From a virus: a stretch of 47,743 bases of DNA. Shown piece after piece: positions 6,508 to 14,023 of this stretch (position 1 is its first letter; each line of letters begins with the position of its first letter). The stretch covers positions 1 to 47,743 of IMG/VR virus record IMGVR_UViG_3300031576_000081; one strand, 5' to 3'. The notes beneath the pieces are model-generated. The model searched no databases. It saw only the letters and a program-made list of their open reading frames with translations, and was not told where the DNA came from. The position numbers and the translations under genes are program-made.

Positions 6508-7322
6508 GGAGCCCGATGACGACAGCAACAAAGCCGATCCCGTCTGCGTTCGATGCATTGTCGCGCTATGACGGGCGCAATGAAGAGACCGCGAAGCTGA
6601 GCCGGCTGCCTCTCGATGCGATCCTGATTCCCGATTTCCAGCGCGATAGGATCGCGCCCCACATCAAAAAACTGACTGCCGAGTACGACGCGACGGCATT
6701 CATCTTTCCCATCGTCGCGCTCTTCAAGGGGAACCTCATTGACCTCGATGGGCAGCAGCGCCTCGCGGCGGCCGAGGCGCTCGGCGAGCAGCGCGTCGTC
6801 TGCGTTCTGATCGAGGGCATCGCATCGCGCGAGCGGCTCGCCGATCTCTTTCTCAAGTTCAATCGCGACCGTCGTCTCCTGAACGCATTTCAGAAGTTCG
6901 TCGCGGCGCTTGATGCCAAAGATCGCGGCACTCTGTCGATTCACGCGATCCTTGAAAGGCATGGGAAGCATGTCGCGAAAAAGGCGTCGGCGAACGGCGG
7001 GATGCCTGCTGGCGCGGTGACGAGTGTCCACGCGAACGGCGGCAACGATCGTCTCGATCGCGTCGTGCGGACTATCAGGCAGGCCTGGCCGACGCCAAGT
7101 CAGGAAGCACACGAGGCTGAGACGATTCTCGGGCTCGCACTCTTCCTCAAACGGGACTGGGAGAAGATCGACGACAACCGTCTGATTTCCGTCCTTCGGA
7201 AGCACCACCCTGGTTATCTCCTTGAGGCAGCCGATCATCAGCGAGGAGCTTTGCGCGCCTCATACAGCGATTACATCCGCGATCTCTACAACAAAGGTCT
7301 GCGGGGGAAGGGTCGCCTGTGA
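6504..7322 (+). CDS. Second ParB-like domain protein
   Basis: ATG at 6504 overlaps the previous stop. The 272 residues contain a ParB-type core, with LPLDAILIPDFQR followed later by FKGNLIDLDGQQRLAAAEAL (about residues 76-95), where DGQQR occupies the place of the GERR box. The C-terminal half is helical and unrelated to ParB HTH. Similar stand-alone ParB-like proteins occur in many phages with no known job. It ends by overlapping sbcC, so both ParB-like genes are locked between the nuclease and ATPase subunits. Confidence 0.65.
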   Translation: MRSPMTTATKPIPSAFDALSRYDGRNEETAKLSRLPLDAILIPDFQRDRIAPHIKKLTAEYDATAFIFPIVALFKGNLIDLDGQQRLAAAEALGEQRVVCVLIEGIASRERLADLFLKFNRDRRLLNAFQKFVAALDAKDRGTLSIHAILERHGKHVAKKASANGGMPAGAVTSVHANGGNDRLDRVVRTIRQAWPTPSQEAHEAETILGLALFLKRDWEKIDDNRLISVLRKHHPGYLLEAADHQRGALRASYSDYIRDLYNKGLRGKGRL

Positions 7323-9514
7323 ACCCTCTGTCCCTGCGCGCCACCAACTACCGCACCTTCGAGGATCTCTACTTCGAGTTCCCCCCGGGTTGCCTCGCGA
7401 TCCTCGGAGCGAACGGAGCGGGCAAGTCCTCGATCGTCAACGTCATCGACCTGTGCCTGTTTGGACCCGAGGGACGCTCATTCGCCGACTACCTGACCGA
7501 CGACGGCGACTCCACCGAGCTCGAGCTCGAGCTGACCTTCGCGCACGCGGGCGAGACCTATCGCGTGCGCAGAGGCTTCTCCGCGCACGGGCGCGGGAAG
7601 ACAACGCTCGACTTCGAGCGGCGCGTCGGGGAGTCTGACGAGTATGAGCCGCGGAGTCGCGAGTCGCAGAAGGAGACGCAGGCGCTGATCTCCGGGACGC
7701 TCGGCCTCTCGCGCGCGACCTTCCGCGCGTCGGCCTTCCTCGCGCAGGGTGACAGCGCTGCCTTCACCGAAGCGACGCCGCGGGAGCGGCTGTGGATCCT
7801 CGCCGACGGGCTCGGGCTCGGTATCTGGGAGCGCCTGCGAGACGCCTGCCGGGTCGACAAGCGCACTGCCGAGCGCGAAGCCGCCGAGCTTGCCGGCCGG
7901 ATCGCGCTACTCGAGGAAACAGGCGGCGACGTGGAGGCGCTGGGAAGGGCGCGCGACGAGGTGCGTGCTGCGGGCGGCGCTGCTCTCGAAAGCCATGCCC
8001 GCGCCGAAGCGTCGCTGGCTCGAGCCGCCGAGCAGGTCTCAGCGCTCGACGAGGCAGGCGCGAGCTATCGCGCGGCGCACGCGCAGCTCGAGGCTGCGCA
8101 GGCGCGCCTGCGCGAGCGGCGCTCACTCGTCGAGCGTGCGGCGGCTGCGAAGCTCGAGGCGGTCTCCGTCCAGCAGCAGGCTGACGCAATGGGGGCGCCG
8201 GCGGAGAGGCTGGCCGAGCTCGATGAGATTCGCGTCGGACAGGAAGCCCTGCGCGAGCAGCGCCGTGAGCGCGAGGCCATGCGCGACAGCTACCTCGCAG
8301 ACGCCAAGGACGCTCAGCGACAGGCCGTGACGCTGGTCGACGAGCGCCAGGCCGTGTACGCCTCTCTCGTGACCTTGCAGCGCCAGGCCGCCGAGCTGAA
8401 CGAGGCCGGGCGCGAGCACATCTGCCCCACCTGCGAGCAGGTGCTCGCCGGCGCCGCTCACTCCACCGCGCTCGCCCGCATCCGTGAGCAGCTGGGCGAC
8501 GCGGAGCAGCGGGTGGATGCCTACGACGAGCGCATCGCAGCACTCAGGGAGCGCGAGAACGGGCGCAGGGCTGCCGCCGAGAAGATCGAGATCCCCGACG
8601 CGCCGAGCGACGAGAACGTCTCCGCGCTCACGCAGGAGATCACCCGCTGGCGCGCTACGGAGACGAGCCTGGCCGTCGCGAACCAGAAGCTCGCTGCGCT
8701 CGCGACCACGATCGCCGAGGTCACGCCCGAGCTGACCGCCGAGGTCGCCCGTCTCGCCGGCGAGCTCGTCTCCGCGCAGGACGCGCTAGCCGCTCTCGCC
8801 GAACCCGAACCGGGAGCGCTCGAGCAAGCGCAGGTGGCCGCTGTCGCCGCCAAGGCTCAGCTCGACAGCGTGTCGCAGCGGCTTACCGAATCGCGCGCCT
8901 CGCTCATTCGCGCGGACTCCGCGCTCGAGGGAGCGTACAAGATCGCCGAGGAGCTGACTTCGTGTCATGCGAGGCAGGAGCGACTCCTCGGCGAGCTCGA
9001 CCTGCTCGCCCTGCTCGAGCGCGCCTATGGGCGCGACGGCATTCCGGCGCTGATCGTCGAGTCCTCGGCGATCCCGCAGATCGAGACCGAGGCCTCGCGC
9101 ATCCTGAGCGCGCTCGGCACCAGCTATCGAGTCGAGCTACGAACGCAGCGCGCGCTCAAGTCGGGCGACGGGCTCGCGGACACGCTCGACGTGGTGGTGC
9201 TCGGCGAGGCGGGCGAGCGGGCGTACGAGAGCTTCTCGGGAGGGGAGAAGTCCCGCCTGAACGTCGCCCTCAGGATTGCCCTGGCACGCCTGCTCGCGCG
9301 CCGGCGCGGAGCGGAAAGCCGGATCCTCGTCCTGGACGAGATCGAGTACCTCGACGCACCGGGGCAGATGGCGCTCGCGAACGTGCTGAAGGAGCTCGCG
9401 CTTTCCGACTTCGACAAGGTCGTCTGCGTCTCGCACGCAGACACTCTCCGGGACGTGTTCGACAACGCGATCACGGTGGAGAAGGACGGCAACCGCTCGA
9501 GGATCGCAGCGTGA
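7319..9514 (+). CDS. sbcC: SbcC/Rad50-type SMC-like ATPase
   Basis: This is the ATPase partner of SbcD. Walker A GANGAGKS lies at residues 30-37; long alanine- and arginine-rich coiled coils flank a zinc hook (ICPTCEQVL, about residue 370); the ABC signature SFSGGEKSR is near 638 and Walker B ILVLDEIEYLD near 669, followed by CVSHAD. At 731 residues it is shorter than bacterial SbcC (about 1050) because both coils are short, as in other phage forms. GTG start overlaps the upstream stop. Confidence 0.9.
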   Translation: MNPLSLRATNYRTFEDLYFEFPPGCLAILGANGAGKSSIVNVIDLCLFGPEGRSFADYLTDDGDSTELELELTFAHAGETYRVRRGFSAHGRGKTTLDFERRVGESDEYEPRSRESQKETQALISGTLGLSRATFRASAFLAQGDSAAFTEATPRERLWILADGLGLGIWERLRDACRVDKRTAEREAAELAGRIALLEETGGDVEALGRARDEVRAAGGAALESHARAEASLARAAEQVSALDEAGASYRAAHAQLEAAQARLRERRSLVERAAAAKLEAVSVQQQADAMGAPAERLAELDEIRVGQEALREQRREREAMRDSYLADAKDAQRQAVTLVDERQAVYASLVTLQRQAAELNEAGREHICPTCEQVLAGAAHSTALARIREQLGDAEQRVDAYDERIAALRERENGRRAAAEKIEIPDAPSDENVSALTQEITRWRATETSLAVANQKLAALATTIAEVTPELTAEVARLAGELVSAQDALAALAEPEPGALEQAQVAAVAAKAQLDSVSQRLTESRASLIRADSALEGAYKIAEELTSCHARQERLLGELDLLALLERAYGRDGIPALIVESSAIPQIETEASRILSALGTSYRVELRTQRALKSGDGLADTLDVVVLGEAGERAYESFSGGEKSRLNVALRIALARLLARRRGAESRILVLDEIEYLDAPGQMALANVLKELALSDFDKVVCVSHADTLRDVFDNAITVEKDGNRSRIAA

Positions 9515-9690
9515 CCGCCCAGGCGCTGCCACGGCTGCTTGATAGGAAGGCGCTCGCCGAGGAGCTTGGCGTGAAGCTCGCGACCGCTGAGCGAATCATG
9601 CGCCACGTTCCGAAGATCACCCTCGGCCGGCGCGTGTACGTGACCGAGCAGGCCGTCGTCGCCTATCTGAGGAAGGCTGAGAGCGAGTGA
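9511..9690 (+). CDS. Small winged-HTH protein, excisionase-like
   Basis: 59 residues starting at GTG that overlaps the sbcC stop. The sequence LLDRKALAEELGVKLATAER followed by a basic turn and RRVYVTEQAVVAYLRK is the standard MerR/excisionase-type helix-turn-helix with a wing. It could be the phage excisionase, although it is 1.7 kb from the integrase, or a local regulator. Confidence 0.7.
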   Translation: MTAQALPRLLDRKALAEELGVKLATAERIMRHVPKITLGRRVYVTEQAVVAYLRKAESE

Positions 9691-9712
9691 GCGTACCGAA
9701 GGCTGAGGCCGA

Positions 9713-9919
9713 ATGACTGTCCGCGTCCACAAGGACGTTCCTGCCTGCTGTCGCCAAAGTCTCCTCGACTTCGCCAAGCGCGACCTTTACATGGGTGGCG
9801 GTGAGCCGGGAGATCAGATCGGCTGCGCTTGCGGCCACCGGCTCGTCTACGACTGGCGCGGGTGGCGTGTTCGCGCAGCCTCGAACCAAGACCGTGCTCC
9901 AGCAAGGAGGCCGGCGTGA
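9713..9919 (+). CDS. Small cysteine-containing early protein
   Basis: 68 residues with CC and CACGH, a possible zinc-ribbon. It ends in SNQDRAPARRPA, coded by a version of the junction sequence that recurs at 9997, 10445 and 11041. Its stop overlaps a GTG start. Confidence 0.5.
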   Translation: MTVRVHKDVPACCRQSLLDFAKRDLYMGGGEPGDQIGCACGHRLVYDWRGWRVRAASNQDRAPARRPA

Positions 9920-10026
9920 GCGCGACGATCCCGCTCCCGGTCTTCTACTGTTATGCGCAGGCGTGGGCTTGGCCGCGCGTGACAGAGAACTCTGTCTCGA
10001 ACCAAGAGCGAGGGCCGGACGCATGA
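9916..10026 (+). CDS. 36-residue early peptide
   Basis: GTG at 9916 follows a strong AAGGAGG site (9904-9910), which argues for translation. The product is aromatic-rich (FYCYAQAWAWPR) and ends VSNQERGPDA, the recurring junction-coded tail. It overlaps genes on both sides by four bases. Unknown function. Confidence 0.45.
   Translation: MSATIPLPVFYCYAQAWAWPRVTENSVSNQERGPDA
10000..10026 (+). repeat. 27-base gene-junction repeat, copy 1
   Basis: Identical to 11044-11070. It begins AACCAAGAGCGAGGG and ends on GCATGA. In this copy the ATG is the start of the 10023 gene; at the second copy no convincing gene starts. Weaker relatives (TCGAACCAAGACCGTG) lie at 9881 and 10445, also at gene ends. Confidence 0.85.
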
Positions 10027-10232
10027 AGACGCGAGCGCAGGAAGGCATCGAGAACCGCCTCGCCCGTCGCCGAAATGCTGCGCTGCAAGATCAAGCTGAC
10101 GCCGCGCATCGCCGCGCTAGTGCCGAGGAGAGAACCGCGACGGCGCTGGAACGACTCGTGGCTCAGATGGGCGATCTGGCTAAGCGTGTTGCACGGCTTG
10201 AAGAACGAGATCCAGCGAGCAGGAGCGAATGA
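10023..10232 (+). CDS. Small coiled-coil protein
   Basis: 69 residues, almost entirely one charged helix (RLARRRNAALQDQADAAHRR then TALERLVAQMGDLAKRVARL) with heptad spacing. It is likely a dimeric or adaptor protein. Four-base overlaps on both sides place it in the early operon. Function unknown. Confidence 0.6.
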   Translation: MKTRAQEGIENRLARRRNAALQDQADAAHRRASAEERTATALERLVAQMGDLAKRVARLEERDPASRSE

Positions 10233-10489
10233 GCGCACCGGTGAGGTACTCGATCCGCGGACACCGGATGGAAGGCTCGATCTTCACGTCCGAGTGCGGA
10301 GGCTGTGGGATGCCCACGCTGGGGCAGGACGAGTTCCACCCCTACGAGGCTTGCATGGCGTACAAGGACACGCACAACAGCGTCTACGTCGAACGTCTGA
10401 TTGAGCCGCTGTATCGCCAGCGCATCCTCCGCGATCCGGCGGTATCGAACCAAGACCGTGATCCAGCTTCGAGACAGGAGGGCGCGTGA
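10229..10489 (+). CDS. Small zinc-ribbon-like protein
   Basis: 86 residues. CGGCGMPTLGQDEFHPYEAC gives CxxC plus a later His and Cys that could hold zinc. The C-terminus VSNQDRDPASRQEGA is encoded by a junction-repeat relative. ATGA overlap upstream and GTGA overlap downstream. Confidence 0.6.
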   Translation: MSAPVRYSIRGHRMEGSIFTSECGGCGMPTLGQDEFHPYEACMAYKDTHNSVYVERLIEPLYRQRILRDPAVSNQDRDPASRQEGA

Positions 10490-10803
10490 CCAGCGAGGAG
10501 AAGCAAGCGTTCGCGGACGAGGCTGAGAAGGCGCTGTCCCACCGAATGATCGAGGGCGTGGTGGATGAGGCGCTGTTCAACCACGGTGGCGACAAGTCGA
10601 GTCTCCTCTACTACTCGCTGATGAAGGTCGCGATGTATACGGCCTCCGTCGCCCGCGCTCAGGCTCTCGGCATCGACCCGGACGAGCTTCGCAGCACGCC
10701 GGACGAAGCAAACGAGCACATGCTTCGACGTGCCCGCTCATTCGTCGCGGCCGGTAAGCCTGTTCTCCGCGTGGATGAGTCCGGCGTCACGAGGCTCGAC
10801 TGA
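10486..10803 (+). CDS. Hypothetical early protein
   Basis: 105 residues from a GTG preceded by GGAGGG. It is mainly helical, with a conserved-looking centre DKSSLLYYSLMKVAMYTASV and acidic flanks. No domain is recognised. It continues the coupled run of early genes. Confidence 0.6.
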   Translation: MTSEEKQAFADEAEKALSHRMIEGVVDEALFNHGGDKSSLLYYSLMKVAMYTASVARAQALGIDPDELRSTPDEANEHMLRRARSFVAAGKPVLRVDESGVTRLD

Positions 10804-10816
10804 TGAGAGGGAAGCC

Positions 10817-11296
10817 GTGAGCGCGTCGAACCCCACGAGGGGAGCGTCCTCAATTGAGGTCGTCGTGAGTGAGCTAGAGAAGATCGCGCGAGTGATGCGC
10901 ATGGTGCAGGACGACTGTGAAGCGGAGGCCATGTCCATCGACGGCAAGCCCTTCACGGCTGGGGTGGTCGCTGAGCAGTTCGGGAACTTCTGGCCGAAGT
11001 CAAGGCCGTTGCTCGTGCTGTGGAACTGCTCGCCGCAGCTTCTAACCAAGAGCGAGGGCCGGACGCATGAGCGGGCCGCTGCCGGAGAACGAGACACGAC
11101 GCGCGCCATCCTCGGTCTTGCTGGGGCGATGAGTGCTGCCGCCGATCAGGCGCGGGCCATGACGGATGCCGAACTCGGCGAACTGCTCCTCACGGGTCGC
11201 TGGACGACGATCGAGATTCACGAAGCTGGTCGCAGGCTTACTCGTGCAGCACAAAGCCAAGAAACGAGTCACTCAAGCAGCGAGGCGAGTTCATGA
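10817..11296 (+). CDS. Hypothetical protein spanning a junction repeat
   Basis: The GTG at 10817 has GAGAGGGA upstream, giving 159 residues; a GTG at 10865 in the same frame (VSELEKIARVMRMVQDDCEA) is an alternative. Residues about 75-90 are coded by the second 27-base junction repeat, read in a frame different from the SNQERGPDA tail seen elsewhere, so the gene may be a fusion of two shorter genes or carry a frameshift. The 3' end overlaps the convergent integrase by 28 bases. Confidence 0.5.
   Translation: MSASNPTRGASSIEVVVSELEKIARVMRMVQDDCEAEAMSIDGKPFTAGVVAEQFGNFWPKSRPLLVLWNCSPQLLTKSEGRTHERAAAGERDTTRAILGLAGAMSAAADQARAMTDAELGELLLTGRWTTIEIHEAGRRLTRAAQSQETSHSSSEASS
10823..10851 (+). repeat. 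Direct repeat flanking the integrase, copy 1
   Basis: Matches 12202-12229 across 28 bases with a single inserted A. Contains GAGGGGAGCGTCCTC. It is followed by a 12-base palindrome CCTCAATTGAGG (10848-10859). Confidence 0.75.
11044..11070 (+). repeat. 27-base gene-junction repeat, copy 2
   Basis: Exact copy of 10000-10026. The ATG at its end would give only a 21-codon ORF, whereas the longer reading frame runs straight through it. Confidence 0.85.
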
Positions 11297-12252
11297 TCGG
11301 TGATCTCCCGCAGCGGCTTCGCATGGGAGTAGACGTCGAGCGACATGGACGCCTTCGCGTGCCCGAGCCTGCGCGCGAGCTCGACCGCGACGACGCCCTG
11401 TTGATGCCAGAGCGACCCGCGCCGGTGGCGCAGGAGGTGCGGGTGGATCATGCTCGCGTCGCGGAACTTGCGCCACACGGTGACTCGCGAGGTTCGGAAC
11501 GGCACGCGTTCGGCAAGAGCCTCGGCCACGAGCGGCAAGCACGGGACGAGGCGACTCGTGCGCTGCCCCTTCACGGCCTCCCTGCGAAAGCGTACGGCTT
11601 CGTCCTGGATATCATCGCGGCGCAGGCTCAGAGTCTCGGACACGCGGCTCCCGAGCTGCTCCATCGCGAGCGCGGGGTAGCGCACGTCGTCAGTGAGCGC
11701 GCGGAAGAGCGCGATCACGTCCGGCGCGTCGGGCGGATCGAGCTCATCTCTGACGACGCGTGGAAGCTCGACTCGGCGAGAGCGCGCGACGTTCGCACCG
11801 TCGGCGAGGTCGAGGATCATCCGAAGCTGCCCGACGTAGCCCACGACCGTCGCCGGGGAGAGCTCCTCGACGAGGTCGCCGACCCAGGCCACGACGTCCC
11901 CGACGGCAAGCTCATCGACCACGGTCGTTCCGAGATCCTCAGCGATGCGCTTCTGCCGCGATCGGTATCCGCTCCGAGTCGAGTCGGATATGCGGCGCTT
12001 CCCCGCGAGCCACTCGTCCTGCAGCTCGCCCACGCTCAGCGCGGGGGAGACCACGCGGCGGAGCTCCACCCTCGGGTTCAGACCGGCCGCGAGCCACTCG
12101 GAGATCACGGCCTTGCGAGTGTTCGCATCCTTCATCGTGCGGAAGGTTCCGCCGTGCTCGAGATGCGTGTAGCGCCCGCCGCGGCGGTACTTCACATCGA
12201 AGCGTCGAACCCCCGAGGGGAGCGTCCTCGCTCGCACGTACAGCGTCGCCAA
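11269..12252 (-). CDS. int: Tyrosine-family integrase
   Basis: The 327-residue enzyme joins phage and host att sites. Catalytic residues are complete: Arg in QLGSRVSETLSLRRDD, Lys in EAVKGQRTS, HLLRH, GHAKASM and the Tyr nucleophile in LDVYSH. An arm-binding N-terminus (MATLYVRARTLPSGVRRFDV) and a SAM-like core-binding domain (WLAGKRRISDSTRSGYRSRQ) precede them. The start is TTG at 12252, with a weak ribosome site, suggesting low expression. It points against the early operon, overlaps the 3' end of the neighbour and shares its upstream region with the 12459 gene. Confidence 0.95.
   Translation of the reverse strand: MATLYVRARTLPSGVRRFDVKYRRGGRYTHLEHGGTFRTMKDANTRKAVISEWLAAGLNPRVELRRVVSPALSVGELQDEWLAGKRRISDSTRSGYRSRQKRIAEDLGTTVVDELAVGDVVAWVGDLVEELSPATVVGYVGQLRMILDLADGANVARSRRVELPRVVRDELDPPDAPDVIALFRALTDDVRYPALAMEQLGSRVSETLSLRRDDIQDEAVRFRREAVKGQRTSRLVPCLPLVAEALAERVPFRTSRVTVWRKFRDASMIHPHLLRHRRGSLWHQQGVVAVELARRLGHAKASMSLDVYSHAKPLREITDHELASLLE
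12202..12229 (+). repeat. Direct repeat flanking the integrase, copy 2
   Basis: Lies inside the 5' end of the integrase gene, coding RTLPSGVRRF on the minus strand. Its partner is at 10823-10851. Confidence 0.75.
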
Positions 12253-12458
12253 GGGGCGTTGAGCCTAACGACTGTGCATCCCCGGTGCGTCATCGCCCGA
12301 GCGAATGCGCTCGTTTGCAGGAACCCAGACAACTTCGTCAATCCTGCCAGCGGGGTAGCAGTAGCGCCGAGAGCCGTGGAGCAATGCGGCTGCGAGGCTC
12401 GCCCGGTAGCGCTCGGCGGCAGGGGTGTGCATCACCGGTGCATCACAGGAGCAGCCGT
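12253..12458. promoter_or_regulatory. Integrase upstream region with two pairs of 11-base-phased repeats
   Basis: GTGCATCAC occurs at 12427 and 12438, and degenerate forms GTGCATCCC and GTGCGTCAT at 12274 and 12285. Within each pair the units are 11 bases apart, one helical turn. A minus-strand TTGACG (12341-12336) could be the integrase -35, without a convincing -10. Small inverted repeats lie at 12298-12313 (CGAGCG/CGCTCG) and 12317-12347 (GCAGGA/TCCTGC). This is the most likely place for attP arm sites or an integrase operator. Confidence 0.5.
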
Positions 12459-12551
12459 ATGACCGCGCTCCTCGTCGAGCTCGCGCAGGCGAAGGACGGT
12501 CGGCGACTCCGCTACTTCGACGCTGGCGGGATCGTGAGGGCTGAGGCGTGA
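12459..12551 (+). CDS. 30-residue early peptide
   Basis: ATG at 12459 follows CAGGAG (12446-12451) and the repeats upstream of the integrase; the stop overlaps the next GTG. The sequence MTALLVELAQAKDGRRLRYF has no recognised motif. It may act mainly as a leader coupling translation of the next gene. Confidence 0.45.
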   Translation: MTALLVELAQAKDGRRLRYFDAGGIVRAEA

Positions 12552-13318
12552 CGACGGAACGCTCCGTGTCTTCGAGGCTTCACTCGCGAGAGGAAGAACT
12601 CGCTGCGCTGATCGCTGAGCAGGAGAGAGACGCCCGATATGGCGATCGCGTTCTTACCGAGCGAAGGCTCTCTCTCGACTACGCATTTGACGATGGGTTG
12701 AGCTTCTCCGAGATCATCGGTGGGCCGGACAGCAGTCTTGTCGCGCTTACAGACGAGCCTGATTCGATCGTGCGTCGTATCCCGCGACCGCAGAAGTGGA
12801 CGTGCCGACAGATCATCAGCGCCATCCAGAAGTGGGCTAAGGAGCACGGGGAGCCACCGCTCTACAAAGAATGGAAGCGGCCGAACGGACGTGGTATCCC
12901 GTCCACCGCATCCGTGGCCCGAGCCTTCGGTTCGTGGAACGCAGCGATAGAGGCCGCTGGTTTTTCGCCTCGTCCTGTAGGAGGCACGAGCCATCAGGAA
13001 CACCTACAAGGCAAGCGCCTCGTTCGGCGCATTCGCAGGCGTAAGCGCACGGCTTATCTCACACCCGAGAAGATCGCGGCGGCATACGTGCTGTACGACA
13101 GGCAGGGACTCTCGATGCCCAAGCTCGTCGAACTGCTCTGGAAGTCGTATGGCTATCGCTCGCGTAAGTCGTGCTACACGGCTCTGCTCCGAGCGTTCCA
13201 TGCCGAAGGCTTCCGCATGCGAGACAAGCGCGAAGCTGCAGCGCTCGTTGATTGGAGCGTTCGACACGAGCGTGCTCGCAAGGGCGGACTCACTGCGTCA
13301 GAACGGAGGGCCGCATAG
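12548..13318 (+). CDS. HNH-associated-repeat DNA-binding protein
   Basis: 256 residues. Residues about 85-137 match the homing-endonuclease-associated repeat: WTCRQIISAIQKWAKEHGEP, PLYKEW, then ARAFGSWNAAIEAAGF. No HNH nuclease motif is present, so this is probably a DNA-binding protein built from the repeat plus a basic linker (RLVRRIRRRKRT) and a C-terminal region with an HTH-like stretch (LSMPKLVELLWKSYGYRSRK). A second protein with this repeat is at 14934. Confidence 0.6.
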   Translation: MTTERSVSSRLHSREEELAALIAEQERDARYGDRVLTERRLSLDYAFDDGLSFSEIIGGPDSSLVALTDEPDSIVRRIPRPQKWTCRQIISAIQKWAKEHGEPPLYKEWKRPNGRGIPSTASVARAFGSWNAAIEAAGFSPRPVGGTSHQEHLQGKRLVRRIRRRKRTAYLTPEKIAAAYVLYDRQGLSMPKLVELLWKSYGYRSRKSCYTALLRAFHAEGFRMRDKREAAALVDWSVRHERARKGGLTASERRAA

Positions 13319-13322
13319 CGTC

Positions 13323-13571
13323 GTGACCTTCCTCTCTGGCCTCCCACCTTCCCCGCCGCCCCCGCCGCCCCCTAACCGCTCGCGCAGGTACTCCTGGAGA
13401 TACCAGAAGATAGGACGGCGCGGCCCGTGGGCTTGGTACGGCTGGGTCGGTGCATGGCAGCCAGGGTTCTCCGCATCCACTGAGAAGCGGCTGCGCAACA
13501 AGCTAGCCCGATTCATTCGCAAACAGCGAACCCTTGAACGTACTCACACTGAGTCGCGGCGCTCCTCGTGA
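13323..13571 (+). CDS. Small basic protein with polyproline
   Basis: 82 residues from GTG 13323. LPPSPPPPPPPN is followed by an aromatic, basic region (RYSWRYQKIGRRGPWAWYGW) and a helical basic tail. The aromatic part resembles small AP2-like or integrase DNA-binding sheets, but this is uncertain. Stop overlaps the next GTG. Confidence 0.5.
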   Translation: MTFLSGLPPSPPPPPPPNRSRRYSWRYQKIGRRGPWAWYGWVGAWQPGFSASTEKRLRNKLARFIRKQRTLERTHTESRRSS

Positions 13572-13672
13572 GCATAACCCTCGTAGATCTCGATTCGCCT
13601 TTGGCAAGGGTTCTTGGGGTTCGTGTGGCTGCTGGTCTTGCTGCGGAGGGAGGGGCGGCGGTGAGCGCATGA
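13568..13672 (+). CDS. 34-residue ORF, doubtful
   Basis: GTG at 13568 overlaps the upstream stop. The product VSITLVDLDSPLARVLGVRV continues with a small Ala/Gly-rich helix. Only the overlap pattern supports it. Confidence 0.3.
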   Translation: MSITLVDLDSPLARVLGVRVAAGLAAEGGAAVSA

Positions 13673-13697
13673 ACTTCGCGACCAACCAAGAAAAACT

Positions 13698-14015
13698 GTG
13701 ACGAACTGGGAGAACGTGAGCTTCGACTACGTGCGGCTCGTGGGCTTCACCGAGCCGACGCGCCGTTGGCTGTGCGAGGTCGCGGAGGCGATGTTCGGGG
13801 GCGATCCCGAGCGGATGCTCTCGCTCGAGCAGGCCGCCGTGCTGTTCTTCGTCCTTCGCCGCGAACAGGAGGACTCTTTCCCTGGAGGCAAATGGGCGAC
13901 GATCCAGCACCTTGAGTCGCTGATCGCAGCCGCCGCAGACCGCGCGGCTTGCCTCGCGCCAGTCCAAGCCGGGACCGAAGACCCGGCCTCCCCAGCGATC
14001 GGAGAGGACGCCTGA
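13698..14015 (+). CDS. Hypothetical early protein
   Basis: 105 residues from GTG 13698. A helical core (TRRWLCEVAEAMFGGDPERM then LEQAAVLFFVLRREQEDSFP) is followed by a low-complexity tail. No family recognised. Confidence 0.55.
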   Translation: MTNWENVSFDYVRLVGFTEPTRRWLCEVAEAMFGGDPERMLSLEQAAVLFFVLRREQEDSFPGGKWATIQHLESLIAAAADRAACLAPVQAGTEDPASPAIGEDA

Positions 14016-14023
14016 GACTTCTC

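Noticed and set aside
11068-11133. 21-codon ORF starting at the ATG of the second junction repeat
   Set aside because: No ribosome site of its own and the longer frame reads through.
11293-12462. 389-codon rightward open frame
   Set aside because: It is the antisense of the integrase gene, which has all catalytic residues on the minus strand; the rightward product has no recognisable motif.
13669-13701. 11-codon ORF between two early genes
   Set aside because: Too short; it only fills the gap between junction-like sequences.
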